A stretch of DNA of 39,563 bases, taken from Paramacrobiotus richtersi. Lineage: Eukaryota; Tardigrada; Eutardigrada; Parachela; Macrobiotidae. The notes under the pieces were generated by a model that was not told where the DNA came from, did not search any database, and saw nothing but the letters and a program-made list of their open reading frames with translations. The stretch is taken from positions 1-39,563 of the forward strand of contig JAQGAU010000117.1 of NCBI GenBank assembly GCA_034698045.1. Reading direction: 5' to 3'. Positions 10,722-20,921 of this stretch are shown one piece after another. The translations under genes were made by a program, and so were the position numbers. Every line of letters begins with the position of its first letter. Position 1 is the stretch's first letter.

Positions 10722-11561
10722 GTTCTTGACCTTTTCAGTTATACAGCTGATGGGCAAGTACCTATAATTAAAATAAAAAACTCCCATCAACAAAACTCAC
10801 GCACCAGTAATGAATCAACAACCAACTTCAAATCAAATACTGACATTCCAGAATATCCAGTACAGGATATCGATATACGCGGAAGTATACACACGATTAC
10901 AGAATTATCTTATCCTCCACTAAACCAGTTTGTTGACGGCTCATTTTGGATTCCTAACCTTCAACTGTCCGGAGCTGACAAAGATGACCTGATGAACGGA
11001 AATTTATTATGCGTAAATGTGATCGACGCTGCGATATTCCTACTGAAGAAAATTAATAGAGCTCACGTTATCACAAGTAAGACACAATTTTCTGGATTAA
11101 ATTATATCGGTGAATTACATCTGAACCAGTTACTGAATACACATGGGACTGGCATTGAAAGCCTACATTAATAATGTTTGTCAATGGAAACCATTTTCAG
11201 TTACTGCACAGAGTAAAGGAAATTACTTTGATCTATGATTCCCTATCCAACGTGTCCACAGGTTTACACAGCCTCCAACAACTGAAAAATGCATTGGGTA
11301 ACAAGTAACAACATATTTGACCAGGAATTACTCCACCTATCCGTTTAGCATCAAAACAACGGTGTGGACTCCGGTTCATTTTTCATCGCATTCACCGTTA
11401 GTATTTTTTATGATATGGATCCTGTACTCATGTCATTTCAACGAGATCGTTTACGACCGCATTTGCAACAACGCTTCGAGAAACACAAATTAGTACCATT
11501 TCCACAAGCCAGTACACCAGATTACAAACGAACTGACCAATGTAACCAGCGTTTCCAATAA
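10722..11561 (+). pseudogene. Ulp1-like cysteine-peptidase-fold relic, catalytic Cys replaced by Ser
   Basis: The segment lies in three plus-strand pieces. At 10722-11171, a 149-codon open frame after a good acceptor (TTGACCTTTTCAG) contains FWIPNLQLSGADKDDL and NVIDAAIFLLKK, the Ulp1-like N-terminal 'W...L...D...L' and 'I.AA..LL' pattern. At 11174-11308 comes MFVNGNHFQLLHRVK, with the expected catalytic His, and LIYDSLSN, with the expected Asp. At 11349-11561 come GVDSGSFFIAF, DPVLMSFQRDRLRPHL and KLVPFP, which align with the 'DCGxFAIAF...DP...LRxHL' block. The nucleophile position reads Ser (TCC) where the family has Cys. A frame change near 11172 and a TAG at 11346-11348 separate the pieces. 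Such domains occur in several large DNA transposons and in SUMO proteases. It sits 60 bases after the helicase relic on the same strand. Confidence 0.6.
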
Positions 11562-11590
11562 CCGAAAGAAATACACTACCCATGTAGAAA

Positions 11591-11637
11591 GCAATGCGCC
11601 GCAACGCGCCTTTGGTCTCGTAATACATTTTACATTC
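11591..11637 (-). repeat. Dispersed coding-like repeat, copy 3 (partial)
   Basis: ACGCGCCTTTGGTCTCGTAA and flanks match the core of the 7565 and 8349 copies. On the minus strand it reads MYYETKGALRR inside a 156-codon frame (11898 to 11428). Part of that frame is only the antisense of the Ulp1-like segment, so the frame as a whole is not a trusted gene. Confidence 0.5.
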
Positions 11638-12488
11638 GTAGCTTCCTTTTGCCCCATCGTGTAAAACATTTCGGTGAGGAACAGAAGAAGCGGCGGCAGA
11701 AACATCTGCTGGGGGGCGTGTAAAAAGCGGAACAGGGTAGCGTGGAGTTGCTAAGAACGGGTAGGGGCCACTGAACATTCTGCCCCGGGCGGCAGCGCAG
11801 AGCAGAGCCAGTGCCTTCTGGGGCCATGAAAATAATTGCTTCCATACGTACGTTCTCGTTTGCTGACGAACGATCGTGATCATTATTATATACAACAATG
11901 GGATTGAATTTGATGCAACACAGTTCCGCTGTGTTTTACAAACTGGTTTCTTTGATAAAATTTGGTCATTCCATTTTTTTCTATGCTTTTTTAATAAATT
12001 TAAACAGAAGTAATTCGTAATAAAAATAAGAAAATACTTTGTAATTTAATTCTAATGTATATTTTAAATTAAAGTACGTTGGAATAGATACAGTCGAAAT
12101 TCGGGTGCACATCAGCAAATTATAGTCCGTTTAATATAACAACAAAAATAATACACACACACACATAAAACTTTCAACATATATTTAAGAGCAAATATGA
12201 TATAATAAAATTTAGAGGTGATGTATGTGCACTCGAATAGACTTAATTGATGTTTTAAATTAATTTGTACACATATGAGAATAAACACATGCATAAGTGT
12301 ACCTTATTTAACCAGCTGACCTGACCTGACCTTCAGACCTGTGACCTTAAAAATGAGTTGCGTAAGACGCATACGTGTAATTGGTAAAAAGCAAAACAGC
12401 GCGTATAGGCGCTTCCGTAAACGACGTAGAAAAAGCAAATTAATTTTGGTCTAAATACGTAATCGCCGTCCTTACAATACGCGTCTAC
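11638..12488. other. Non-coding stretch
   Basis: A GC-rich patch (about 11640-11830) gives way to strongly A/T-rich DNA with a short CA run (12151-12166). No gene supported. Confidence 0.45.
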
Positions 12489-12654
12489 GTACTGTACGCG
12501 ATCGATTAAATGGCACGAAAATTTGCCCTACCGCATACAACACCCCAGCGGGACTAGCAGTGTCATGTGTGCTTATAGGCAGAGTAGGAATATTCGACGC
12601 GCATGTTACCGAATACACTACTCTGCGTGCCATTTCAGCGATCGCGTACAGTAC
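12489..12654. mobile_element. MITE-like element with 29-bp inverted repeats
   Basis: The left arm 12489-12517 and right arm 12626-12654 are reverse complements with 2 mismatches in 29 positions, around a 108-base interior with no coding capacity. Both ends finish in GTAC. I could not define a clear target-site duplication. The size and structure suit a small non-autonomous DNA element, or a stable hairpin-forming unit. Confidence 0.6.
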
Positions 12655-12920
12655 ACGTTACGTCTTGACGTGCAGTTTATTTAAAACGGTGTCATGACAA
12701 ATGACTGAACGTCATTTAATCCCTCATTTTCGAGGACGATAAAAATCCGACATTTATGTCGAATCAGCTCGGAATTTTAGTTACTTTGTGAAAAAGCAAG
12801 CTATAACAGGCGTACATATCTACGTCTTATTACATTTACGCTTTACTAGACACCCGAAAGTTAACCCCGACGGGCTGCACGTCCAGCGAATTTGTCAGCA
12901 GTATATTCTATGTCGGAAAG

Positions 12921-12939
12921 GGGAGCGTTTCGCGCTCCC
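12921..12939. repeat. GC-rich hairpin
   Basis: GGGAGCG (12921-12927) pairs with CGCTCCC (12933-12939) over a 5-base TTTCG loop. It is followed by no U-run, and it does not match the histone 3' stem-loop consensus. Confidence 0.4.
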
Positions 12940-13368
12940 GTCCGCATTACGACAGGCCAGGATCGCATATGCGAATGTCTCGCGGTGTAAAACAGGTCAG
13001 AACCAAACTAATTTTTCCAATTCATGAAGATCAATTTCGGTGTCAAGATGCATATAAACAGTTTTTTTCCAATTTTTTTCAGAATTCAACTCAGAAATCT
13101 GAGACAATCCATGCAATTTGGAGGTGTGCTAAACCAGTTATCGCCGTTAAAGTTAACTGAAAAGTGCAAGAGAAAAAGCGTTATCAGCGGAAGCGGCTGC
13201 TATAAGGGCTGTGGGTCTGGAGAATTCGATCAACCGTGTTCATGGATGCCTGAAATGTTTCTCGCCGAAATACTCGAAAGTCGCAGTCCAAATATTCGGA
13301 TTTGAATCTTTATTTAAAATGTACACCCAGTACAGAAACAACCAACTGAAAAAATATACGTAAGCTTT

Positions 13369-13469
13369 AATGTTATATATAATAATGTTATATTATATAT
13401 AACATTAGAAGTAACATGAAGTATTATATATAACATTACATGTTACTGTAATGTTATATATAATACTTC
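13369..13469. repeat. Two adjacent perfect A/T palindromes sharing one core
   Basis: Hairpin 1 has arms 13369-13384 and 13391-13406 (16 bp, perfect, 6-base loop). Hairpin 2 has arms 13418-13440 and 13447-13469 (23 bp, perfect, 6-base loop). All four arms contain the core AATGTTATATATAAT or its complement. The block can fold into two hairpins or one larger cruciform. It may be a MITE or the product of inverted duplication. Confidence 0.85.
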
Positions 13470-13959
13470 AAACCGAGACCGAGATATGTCAGTGATGTCA
13501 TGCACCTGATCCCGAATTTGGTAAGTATAAAAAATTATTTTTTATAGATGTCAGCGCGGCCGGGTTTTTTTAGGTCTAAAGAAAATGCAGTACAGTTGAT
13601 AATGATGGAAAAGCATATATGATATGAACCAGCAGTTTAGGTCGCCGCGGCCGATCGACCGCTTTTTTTCCTTTACGAATCTTACGACTTATTATAGTGG
13701 TAAGTTGCTTGCTGTATAACAGAGAATTGTTTTCACGCTTTGAAACTGTACATTTGTAAAATTGTAAATTAACTAACTCAGTATTTTTACTGAATAGTGT
13801 ATTAGAAACAATACTTAGGGTGAGAGCTTATTGGCTTAACATATTTGTAATTAAACAAGTACGTATGCATATGACTAAAAGCCGGTAATTTTCCGTTAAA
13901 ACTATGTTTTATTTTTGCTCGCATAGGTCAAACCCGAACCTTACGCGTGGACTCATATC

Positions 13960-14148
13960 ACTGGTTACGTTATCGTGAGCACTTCCCTACACTGTATGTG
14001 AACAAATACCACTGCCAACTGTTAATTTAACGTGAACAAAAATTAAAGCTGTTTGTTAACTGGTACGTTATCGTGAGCACTTCCCTACACTGTATGTGAA
14101 CAAATAACACTGCCGACTGTTAATTTAAGGTGAATTAAAAGTTAAGAT
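13960..14148 (+). repeat. Tandem duplication, about 98-bp period
   Basis: ACGTTATCGTGAGCACTTCC and the following CTACACTGTATGTGAACAAA, ACTGCC.ACTGTTAATTTAA occur twice, at 13960-14050 and 14059-14148, with only scattered differences. There is no coding signal. The copy looks recent relative to the surrounding decay. Confidence 0.85.
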
Positions 14149-14345
14149 ATCGTATTTGGTTCTTACACTCACGAAACTATGCAGTGTTAGCATCTGGTGA
14201 TGTAAAGGTGAACATTCTGATATGCGAAAGGTTATAAGCATTGGGGAACAGACTGGTTGTAGTGGGCTCACAGCCCGTTAACACTTTCTACATGGGTACC
14301 TCGAAACAAAGAAAACATTTAAGCGGATAATTTCCTGGCAGTCAT

Positions 14346-14402
14346 TTTAATTGGCTATTTATTTATTTATTCTGCTGTTTATTTATTTATTTTGCTGTCT
14401 AG
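14346..14402 (+). repeat. Short tandem duplication of a TTTA-rich unit
   Basis: A 24-bp unit, TATTTATTTATT plus CTGCTGT, is present twice in a row with one or two differences (TTCTGCTGT versus TTTTGCTGT). Confidence 0.6.
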
Positions 14403-14649
14403 AAAACAACAAGTTACTTCCGCTTGCTGAATCATATCAACCAGATAAAAGCAAGAAACAGTCGACACAAAACCTCATGACCAGCAAAGTCCAGTCATGA
14501 CCTTTCACATCTACCGTATTGATAAATGCCTTGCTTGGCAACGCATTGCAAGGTCCTAATGGTCCTATTCCGACGACAACGATGGTATCACAAAAATCCG
14601 CTAGCTCTTTCCACTATCAAGTCTTATGATTCTTGTCTTCTTCCTGCAG

Positions 14650-15896
14650 CCCTAATCCCCTCATTATTCACCAAGCAAGAAAGGCCGAACTTTGGACTAC
14701 TGGAACATTTGCGAAATTGTTGCAAACCAAACAATTACCACTGGCTGATATAACATTCCAAGTCGTCGCAACACAGAACAGCGGTGCATGGCTTAAGATC
14801 ACAATCCCTGATGATAACGCTCATTCAAACAGTATGTACCAATAAAATCCAGTACAGTTTATAATATACAGTTTACACTAATAGAACATGTGCTGTTACT
14901 CGTTTACAGTAGATTTTGCTTTATTTAACTACAATGAAACTGTACAAAATGTAAGCACATAAAATCACCTAACCACTCGCTTAACAGATTTTCAAATCCG
15001 CGCAAACAACCTGCACCTCAACGGAAAAGATCTTAAATTATCATGCGCGAAGTTGGATAAAGCTTTCCTTCTCGGCACAGGCAATGAGTACGCCAAAATA
15101 TGCGACTAACTATTCTTTTTAACCATAGTTTCTATGTTTAGCTTCCGAATAACAGTCACTTAACTGCAACTCCTTGACCTTCCAAAACCTCAAGCCATCG
15201 CAACTGGACTAATTGCACCGAAAACCCAAACCTGGTATATAGCCCCTTGCGAATGAAAACAAATCCGAAATCATGAACAGTAAGGAAGATGATCACATGT
15301 GCTTACCCCACAACTGCACAGTGTACAACCTTTTTTACTCCAGAAACACATTCGAAATGTATTTTACTGGCCACTTGTTTTCACCATAGTGGCGCAGATT
15401 GCTCCGAATCCCACGCAGAAGGGAACTGCTTTCCACACTATTGTGGTTGATTTCTCGGGTAATACAGTACTGACTGCTTTAAACGCGCAGGTTCCGGCAG
15501 CCAAACAACTGGTCGTTGGAAAAGTAATACAAACCAATGGAATTAATACAATAAAATAGGCATACATCAGCAACAGATTCACTTTAATTATAGGCATACT
15601 GCATCATCGATTACGACATCGTCGAACTCAATTCGTGCTACCGGAAAGAAGCAAGTACGCTAGTACAACTATATTTGAAGGCAACAACAATCCTGAAAGA
15701 AACCACTGAAGTCGCAATCGATACTGAAGAGGTCGCTCCTCTTTGCCTGGAAAAGAACTGCCAAAAATCGTGCGCATTTTCAGACGCTTCGAAAATCTCA
15801 TCCTCCCATTCACATAAACAAATTCTTTTGGTGCTAAGATTGCTTACCATATTGGCAGTGGTATCCACAAGGCCGAGGTTAATTGTCGGTTTTTGA
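14650..15896 (+). pseudogene. RPA1 (RPA70)-like single-strand DNA-binding protein, five exons, frameshifted
   Basis: Exon 1 (14650-14831) follows a strong acceptor (CTTCTTCCTGCAG) and has TTGTFAKLLQ and ADITFQVVATQ, matching the RPA70 N-terminal OB domain pattern. Donor GTATGT leads to exon 2 (14988 on; NNLHLNGKDLKL) in matching phase 1. Exon 3 (about 15195-15279) has APKTQTWYIAP and then, after a one-base frame change, NENKSEIMN, matching the start of DNA-binding domain A. Exon 4 (15390-15523) has GTAFHTIVVDFSGNTVLTAL and KQLVVGK, the core 'F...LVD.SG.I.AT.F...VGKVY' pattern. A 70-nt phase-0 intron leads to exon 5 (15594 on; AYCIIDYDIV and later SDASKISS, near domain B). RPA1 coats single-stranded DNA in replication and repair. 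The later domains and the zinc ribbon were not found. The exon 2-3 junction is unsure (only a GC donor fits). Helitron-carried RPA is an alternative to a host copy. Confidence 0.55.
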
Positions 15897-16897
15897 TTTG
15901 AGTTATAGCCGACAGTAACCGTCTTAGATTATCAGATGTAGCGAGTCAGCGACGGCTAAAGTCCAGCGTCCAACAAAAAAATTACAGGATAATCTACTGT
16001 TGAGAGTGTAACTCAATGGTTACACTGAATTAGCGCAAAGATGCCAGTGTAGCGTCATCATTGGCACGAAAGGTTTCTCGCGGGCCATTCATTGTTGAAA
16101 TACTTGCACAAGAATATAGTGGATAATTATAATTACACCAGCACTGTAGCGCAATAACTACGGAGCTGGCTGCTTTGACGAAAAAAGCTGGTATTTAAGT
16201 TTTTAAATTTCCCTGAAGAAGTTCAGAATCGAACTACACCTTCAATTTTATTATTTATAACGACAGTGTCGTGATTTTGGATTGTCGCGGAGCAACCATA
16301 GCTCAGCATCATTACTGATTTTTGAGTTCGATTCCACCCGTCAGCTAACACTTCTCACTTTACGATAAATCCTGCTGTGAATACAACAAGTAACGAGCTA
16401 CAGATTGGTGAATAATTATTATGAAGTGAACAAACTCATAGAATTTGTTGCACTGACTGCCAGCCGCGCGGTGTACTGCTAGAATTATACGAACTGACAA
16501 ACGTGTGCTTACATGGCTGTGATTTGTTAATTGGACAGCCGGCCAGCATTCATTATTTTCGTACATTGAAACGAGTAATGCCTTTTGCATTACAAATACC
16601 GCACAGACGAGTCTGATACATGTACAGTGATTTACCTGCAAGCGGCATACATAAAGTTGTACGATACAGAAACCGGTAAGAGACCCGCAGTTTCTAGCCA
16701 TAACTACGGTGTACCAGGTTGCTTTCCGCTACATGCCTTTCCGCTCAAACCAAGAATGGAAGTGCCTTTGAAGTTTTTACCACAGCGCTTCCGTCATAAC
16801 TTGATTTCTTTTACAGCTTTGCTAGTACAAGACGTCCGTAAAAATACGCAGTTTTAATAGCAGTGCTGTTGCCATAAAAAGAGGAATCTGCTAAACG
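15897..16897. other. Stretch with no recognised gene
   Basis: A plus-strand frame at 16585-16680 (HYKYRTDESDTCTVIYLQAA) ends at a good donor, ACCG|GTAAGAG, and could be an exon. No matching partner exon or domain was identified. Confidence 0.35.
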
Positions 16898-18018
16898 CCA
16901 CGATGTGTTCTGCAATGAAACTACAAAGGTCGTTACTTCTTTAACAGACAGCAACGCTAAAAAATTAATTGCGTCAGATGGCGTCACGAAATCCATACAA
17001 CTAGAAACTAACGGTCTGTAAAAGCTGCAGAGAAGCATAAAGCAAGCGCCAAAAAGCAGAAAATGATTTTCCTAGAGCGGACTGTCTTACATTACAGTAA
17101 CAGCCATACTGCGTCATTATTCGAGGCGATACTTCTCGATCGCTGTCGAGAGTGTGAAAACTGCAAGTCTATTCAAGTGTTCCGGTTGTAAATCCAGCTG
17201 ATGTATAGCAGACCAATGCTTTCGACGGTTACTAGTCCCCGTGTGCTACAGCAACATCGAGTTTATTCCTAACAATTCGTCCAGCAGGGCCATTCATACG
17301 CAAATGGAATTACGTACTTAGCACAGAAGAAAAAAAAAATTCCCATTATCAGTACAGCGTATCAAAGAATAGTGAGCCTGGAATATTAAAATACCAAGCT
17401 TAATGAGTATAGTACGTCTTCGGTCTACAGTACGTTATTTGTGTACGAGTGGTTGCGTTAACATGTCAGTGCATGCAAAGGAGCTTGAAAAGAATGCGAC
17501 AGCTTTAATAACAGAGCGCGCGCATCAGGATGACAAATTTTGTGGAACCAGACGATGTGTTCCGCACCACAGAGTCACAGACTATCAAATCCGTCAATTC
17601 TGAATCAGACAGCAAAGGATACGAAATTGTTGCGTCAAGTTATATAGTTAAGTGGGGAACGACCTCTAGAGAAGTGACGAAACGAAAAATCAGACCATTA
17701 CATTCCAGCAACAACAACAAGTTTATTCCTCTGAAACTGTTCATCCAGCAGGTGTCACAATGCTGTTCAGTGACCTTATCTCGCCTTTGCGAGGAACGAC
17801 GGAAAAGTTAACAAGGAGCAGCTGGAAGGCGACAACGATTTCGTTCCGAGCAAACCCTCGAAAGTCAAAACAGCCATATTACGTCACAATCCGATGTGAT
17901 AAATTTTCGATCGCTTTCGCAACTACGAAAACAGCAATTCCGTTCCACTGTTCCGGTTGTACATCCAGCAGCTGTGTGGCGGACCAATGTTTTCGACGGT
18001 CACTGACCCCCGCGCTCA
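16898..18018 (+). pseudogene. Diverged direct duplication of an unknown coding block
   Basis: Block a occurs at 16898-16975 and 17549-17635 (ACGATGTGTTC, ACAGACAGCAA, TTGCGTCA). Block b occurs at 17098-17240 and 17869-18015 (AACAGCCATA, GTTCCGGTTGTA.ATCCAGC, CAATG.TTTCGACGGT.ACT). Block c (AGTTTATTCCT...CCAGCAGG) occurs at 17257-17286 and 17718-17750. Peptides are conserved between copies: DVF...S.S.. in block a; in block b either VPVVHPAAV.RTNVFDGH or a Cys-rich CSGC.SS.C.ADQCFRR, depending on frame. Copy 1 has stops in each frame. In copy 2, 17530-17811 is an open frame starting MTNFVEPDDVFRTTE. I recognise no family. The c block changes order between copies, so the arrangement is not a simple tandem. 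Confidence 0.5.
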
Positions 18019-18078
18019 GCATGTCCTCAATCCCATAAAGAATCTATAAAGCGAGCAAACTGTAGGGTTACACTGAGA

Positions 18079-19275
18079 TTAGACCATAACGAAATCAACT
18101 GCGAGTCTGCGCACCATCAGAATATGATTGACACTTTTTCCCGAGAGCTGTATGACGCGATCGCTGGAGAAAAATGATCGAATCCTCGCCATGTGAGATT
18201 GAAACTTGTATGCATCTTCCGCAACCATGGTCCAAAACTGCGCCAGACTATCCGTTTTGGTCAAATCTAACCGTGTAGTTCGGAACCATATAGATGTTTG
18301 GGTTTGGTACGTATCGCAGCCAAACTTAAGCTGAAGGTCAGAGCAGACCTCGCGAAAGACCAAGCACTGGCAGAACGATGCTGAGAATTGACACCTTATC
18401 ACGAAGTCCGACACTGGGTCCGTAACGCGCAGTGAGCACATTGTCACCCTGCAGTACCAGCATCCGGAGTGGAACGCCTCCATTCTGCAGCACAAACAGC
18501 TTCAAAAGACGACACATGGAGCCAAAATGGTCTCGCATCCAACGGATCACTACGGTGGTGACCTGCGCGCTCCAAACGTTGTGCAGACAGGCGATATAAC
18601 TACTATCATCGGACAACAGATAAAGGGAGCTGAAGTTGGCAGTTGTCACTATTTTGTCCCACAGCCGGCACACCGATCGCAGCTTGAAATACCGGTCAGT
18701 TGCAAGACAGCTTAACACCGCTTTGAACACACCACAAGGCAGACTCGTGATTGTCATTTCGCAGGGCAACCGACGATGCAGATCAACATGAACAAAAAAT
18801 TCCTTTCCTAACCGGAATCTCTTCAGTTTCACTGCATTCCAAGTAGAACGAAGCTGTTTCAAAAAGACAATCGCTGTCACTGTGGCACTGTTTCCTACAG
18901 AAACGCGGACAAATCCTAATTTAAAAACGGATGAGAAGTTGTCAGGATCGAGTATCGTCGAGCAAATATTCATCGCTGGGAACCATGTCCAGGGCTCATC
19001 AGTTTTCAGCTGTAAGAGCACTTCCATGGGTTCGTTCATTTCAGGGTTTTTCTTCAGTCCGTCCTCGGCCGGATAGTAATGAGCCTTGCTAAATGCCACA
19101 GAAACTAACGGTCTTCCGTTGCAGAAATCAACAAGCAACCCTTTGCTCTCCTTTGCAATCACATGTGCGTGATGCAGAAGTCCGTCGTCTCCGCGGACTG
19201 CAACAGCGTTCCGAGTGTAAATTGAAGACCTGAAAGACCCGAAAGGTATTCCGGAGTGTTTGGCGTTAGTGGTCA
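18079..19275 (-). CDS. F-box-like family module B2, probably frameshifted near its C-terminus
   Basis: The main frame runs from 19275 to 18338 (312 codons). It has NAVAVRGDDGLLHH, GLLVDFCNGRPL and MNEPMEVLLQLK, then an F-box segment at about residues 180-215 (TSLPCGVFKAVLSCLATDRY, KLRSVCRLWDKIV). The frame ends early compared with A1. An adjacent frame continues to 18079 and restores family resemblance (LVFREVCSDLQLKFG against FIRLFDERLEFSG of A1; LTKTDSLAQFW against the GFAGRFA region), which points to an indel near 18390-18440. No ATG sits at the N-terminus; the frame begins beside an acceptor-like CTGTCCAG, so it is probably a downstream exon. It lies 3' of A2 on the same strand, exactly as B1 lies 3' of A1. 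Function inferred only as a possible ubiquitin-ligase adaptor. Confidence 0.6.
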
Positions 19276-19576
19276 CTGGACAGTCATGGACTGGCCCATT
19301 TACGGTCTTGGACGTTGTGATCTACCAGAACGAATAAAAAACGGGACAAGTGAAAAAATAACCATAACGAAGCAGCTTGGAAGTCCGGAGCTATTGATAG
19401 TCGGAGCGAATGTCCAGCTGAGTGAACCATTTGTACACTTGGCAAACACGATAATTTTTGATATTATAAGAATGCAATACGCAGTAGCGCCCGACCGACA
19501 GAAGAGCGAAACAATTCCGCAAAACTCTAACGCCACTAGCTCGGGACTGAGGTCATTTCACCAGAATCGATATCTT

Positions 19577-20835
19577 TTATGAAATCAATATCTTTTTCAC
19601 AAAAATCGCTATCTTCCATCTACCTTCACGATCCGATTGTTTTCTTACATCACTAGTGCAGTGTCGACGAGATTCAGCAATCTGTTCGTGGATCCAGGTC
19701 TCCGTAGTCTCATCCCTCCAGTCAGAGGGGTGTCGGACGGAAAGTGAGCGGGCGAATCGCTCTGCAAAACCTATTACGTTGGTTTTTATCCACTTGTCTT
19801 GTAAGGTCGTTCCATATAAGGTATGTTGGGGACTGTAACAATAGGCCTTCGTCGAACAATCTAATAAAATGGCACACGGCCACAAAGGTGGCCAGTGTAT
19901 CAAGGAGTACCGCAAGCTTTTTGCAGAATTTGGCAGATGAGCTTGCTGTGAAAGACACTCTGCGAAGTCCAACGCCAAGGAGCTGAGGGTAGCCGTATTC
20001 GTGCATTATTCGTTGTAGAAGAACCGCCAACCCCTGGACGTAACCGTGTCTGGGGTGCACGAGTGCGTTTACATCCACAACAATAACCCTTGTTCTCGTA
20101 GTCCACAGGCTGTGCCAGTACGGAGGTTCGCTGTACGGATACGCAACATTCACAATGGTCGCCGGAGTCGTCACCATAATTCTGTTCCATAGTGAGCACA
20201 CACGACGCACGTTGGCTTTCTTTTCGGTGAATAAACACTCAAACACATCCAGCAGTAATGGGCTCGGCAGATAATTCACGTTGCAATCTAATGGCAGCGG
20301 ATAATGCACAATTTCGTACACTGAATCGGTGCTCTGGATCAAGGACTCCGGCAGTTCAGAATCACACAATCGGAGTCGAACTTGTTGGCCGGAAACGGTA
20401 ACCGTTGCGGTATCTCCGGTCGGAAGATACACGCTAGCATGCGCGAAGCGTCCCTTTTCAAAATCAGCTGTGATTAGTGTTCCGGGATGCCACTTCCATG
20501 GCTCGTTAAGCTTCAGCTGCAACAGTATCTCCACTTGATCGTTTTCTTTTAGCTGTGTCCGGATTCCACTCTCCCATATTCTGTAGTTCGGGAACCTGTA
20601 CAATGCCGATACGGCTGTCAAACGAAACACCTCTCCGAGTGAAATGATGCGCATCCGATCTGGCCCGCAATTAAAATCTACAAGGAATCCATCGGTTTCC
20701 TTACGAACGAGCAATCCGTAGTGCGATAAGCCGTCACTTCCTCGGACTGAAACAGCGTTCCAGTTACTCACTCTGCCTGGAAAAACTGATGACAATACTT
20801 CTCCGGACGTGTTCACTGACGGCATCATGGTTCGC
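19577..20835 (-). CDS. F-box-like family protein A2, frameshifted in the C-terminal part
   Basis: This is a full-length relative of A1. It has FPGRV, NAVSVRGSDGLSHYGLL, GFLVDFNCGPDRMRI, VEILLQLK, WKWHPGTLITADFEKG, then an F-box segment (YLPSPLLLDVFECLF, VRRVCSLWNRI) and YPYSEPPYWHSLW. The acceptor ATAG|GCGAACC at 20835-20836 matches the A1 exon-2 boundary; the codons further upstream (to an ATG at 20921) look like intron. Near 19830-19845 the frame shifts. The main frame runs on to 19722 with an unrelated tail, while the adjacent frame continues the family C-terminus (TTLQDKWIK, GFAERFARSLS, TWIHEQIAES) to 19577. No counterpart of A1 exon 1 was found upstream. A donor-like GAT|GTAAGA lies at 19648, the same place as in A1. 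Confidence 0.65.
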
Positions 20836-20921
20836 CTATGCTCACAATGCAAAGAAGACAGGTAAACAAATACGGAGAACTTGGAACAAGTTTTCGACAA
20901 AGTGTTTAATAGATACCTCAT

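Noticed and set aside
11428-11898. 156-codon minus-strand frame
   Set aside because: One third is antisense to the Ulp1-like segment; only the YETKGAL part has independent support as a repeat.
12921-12939. Histone mRNA 3' stem-loop
   Set aside because: The stem and loop sequence do not match the histone consensus, and no histone gene is nearby.
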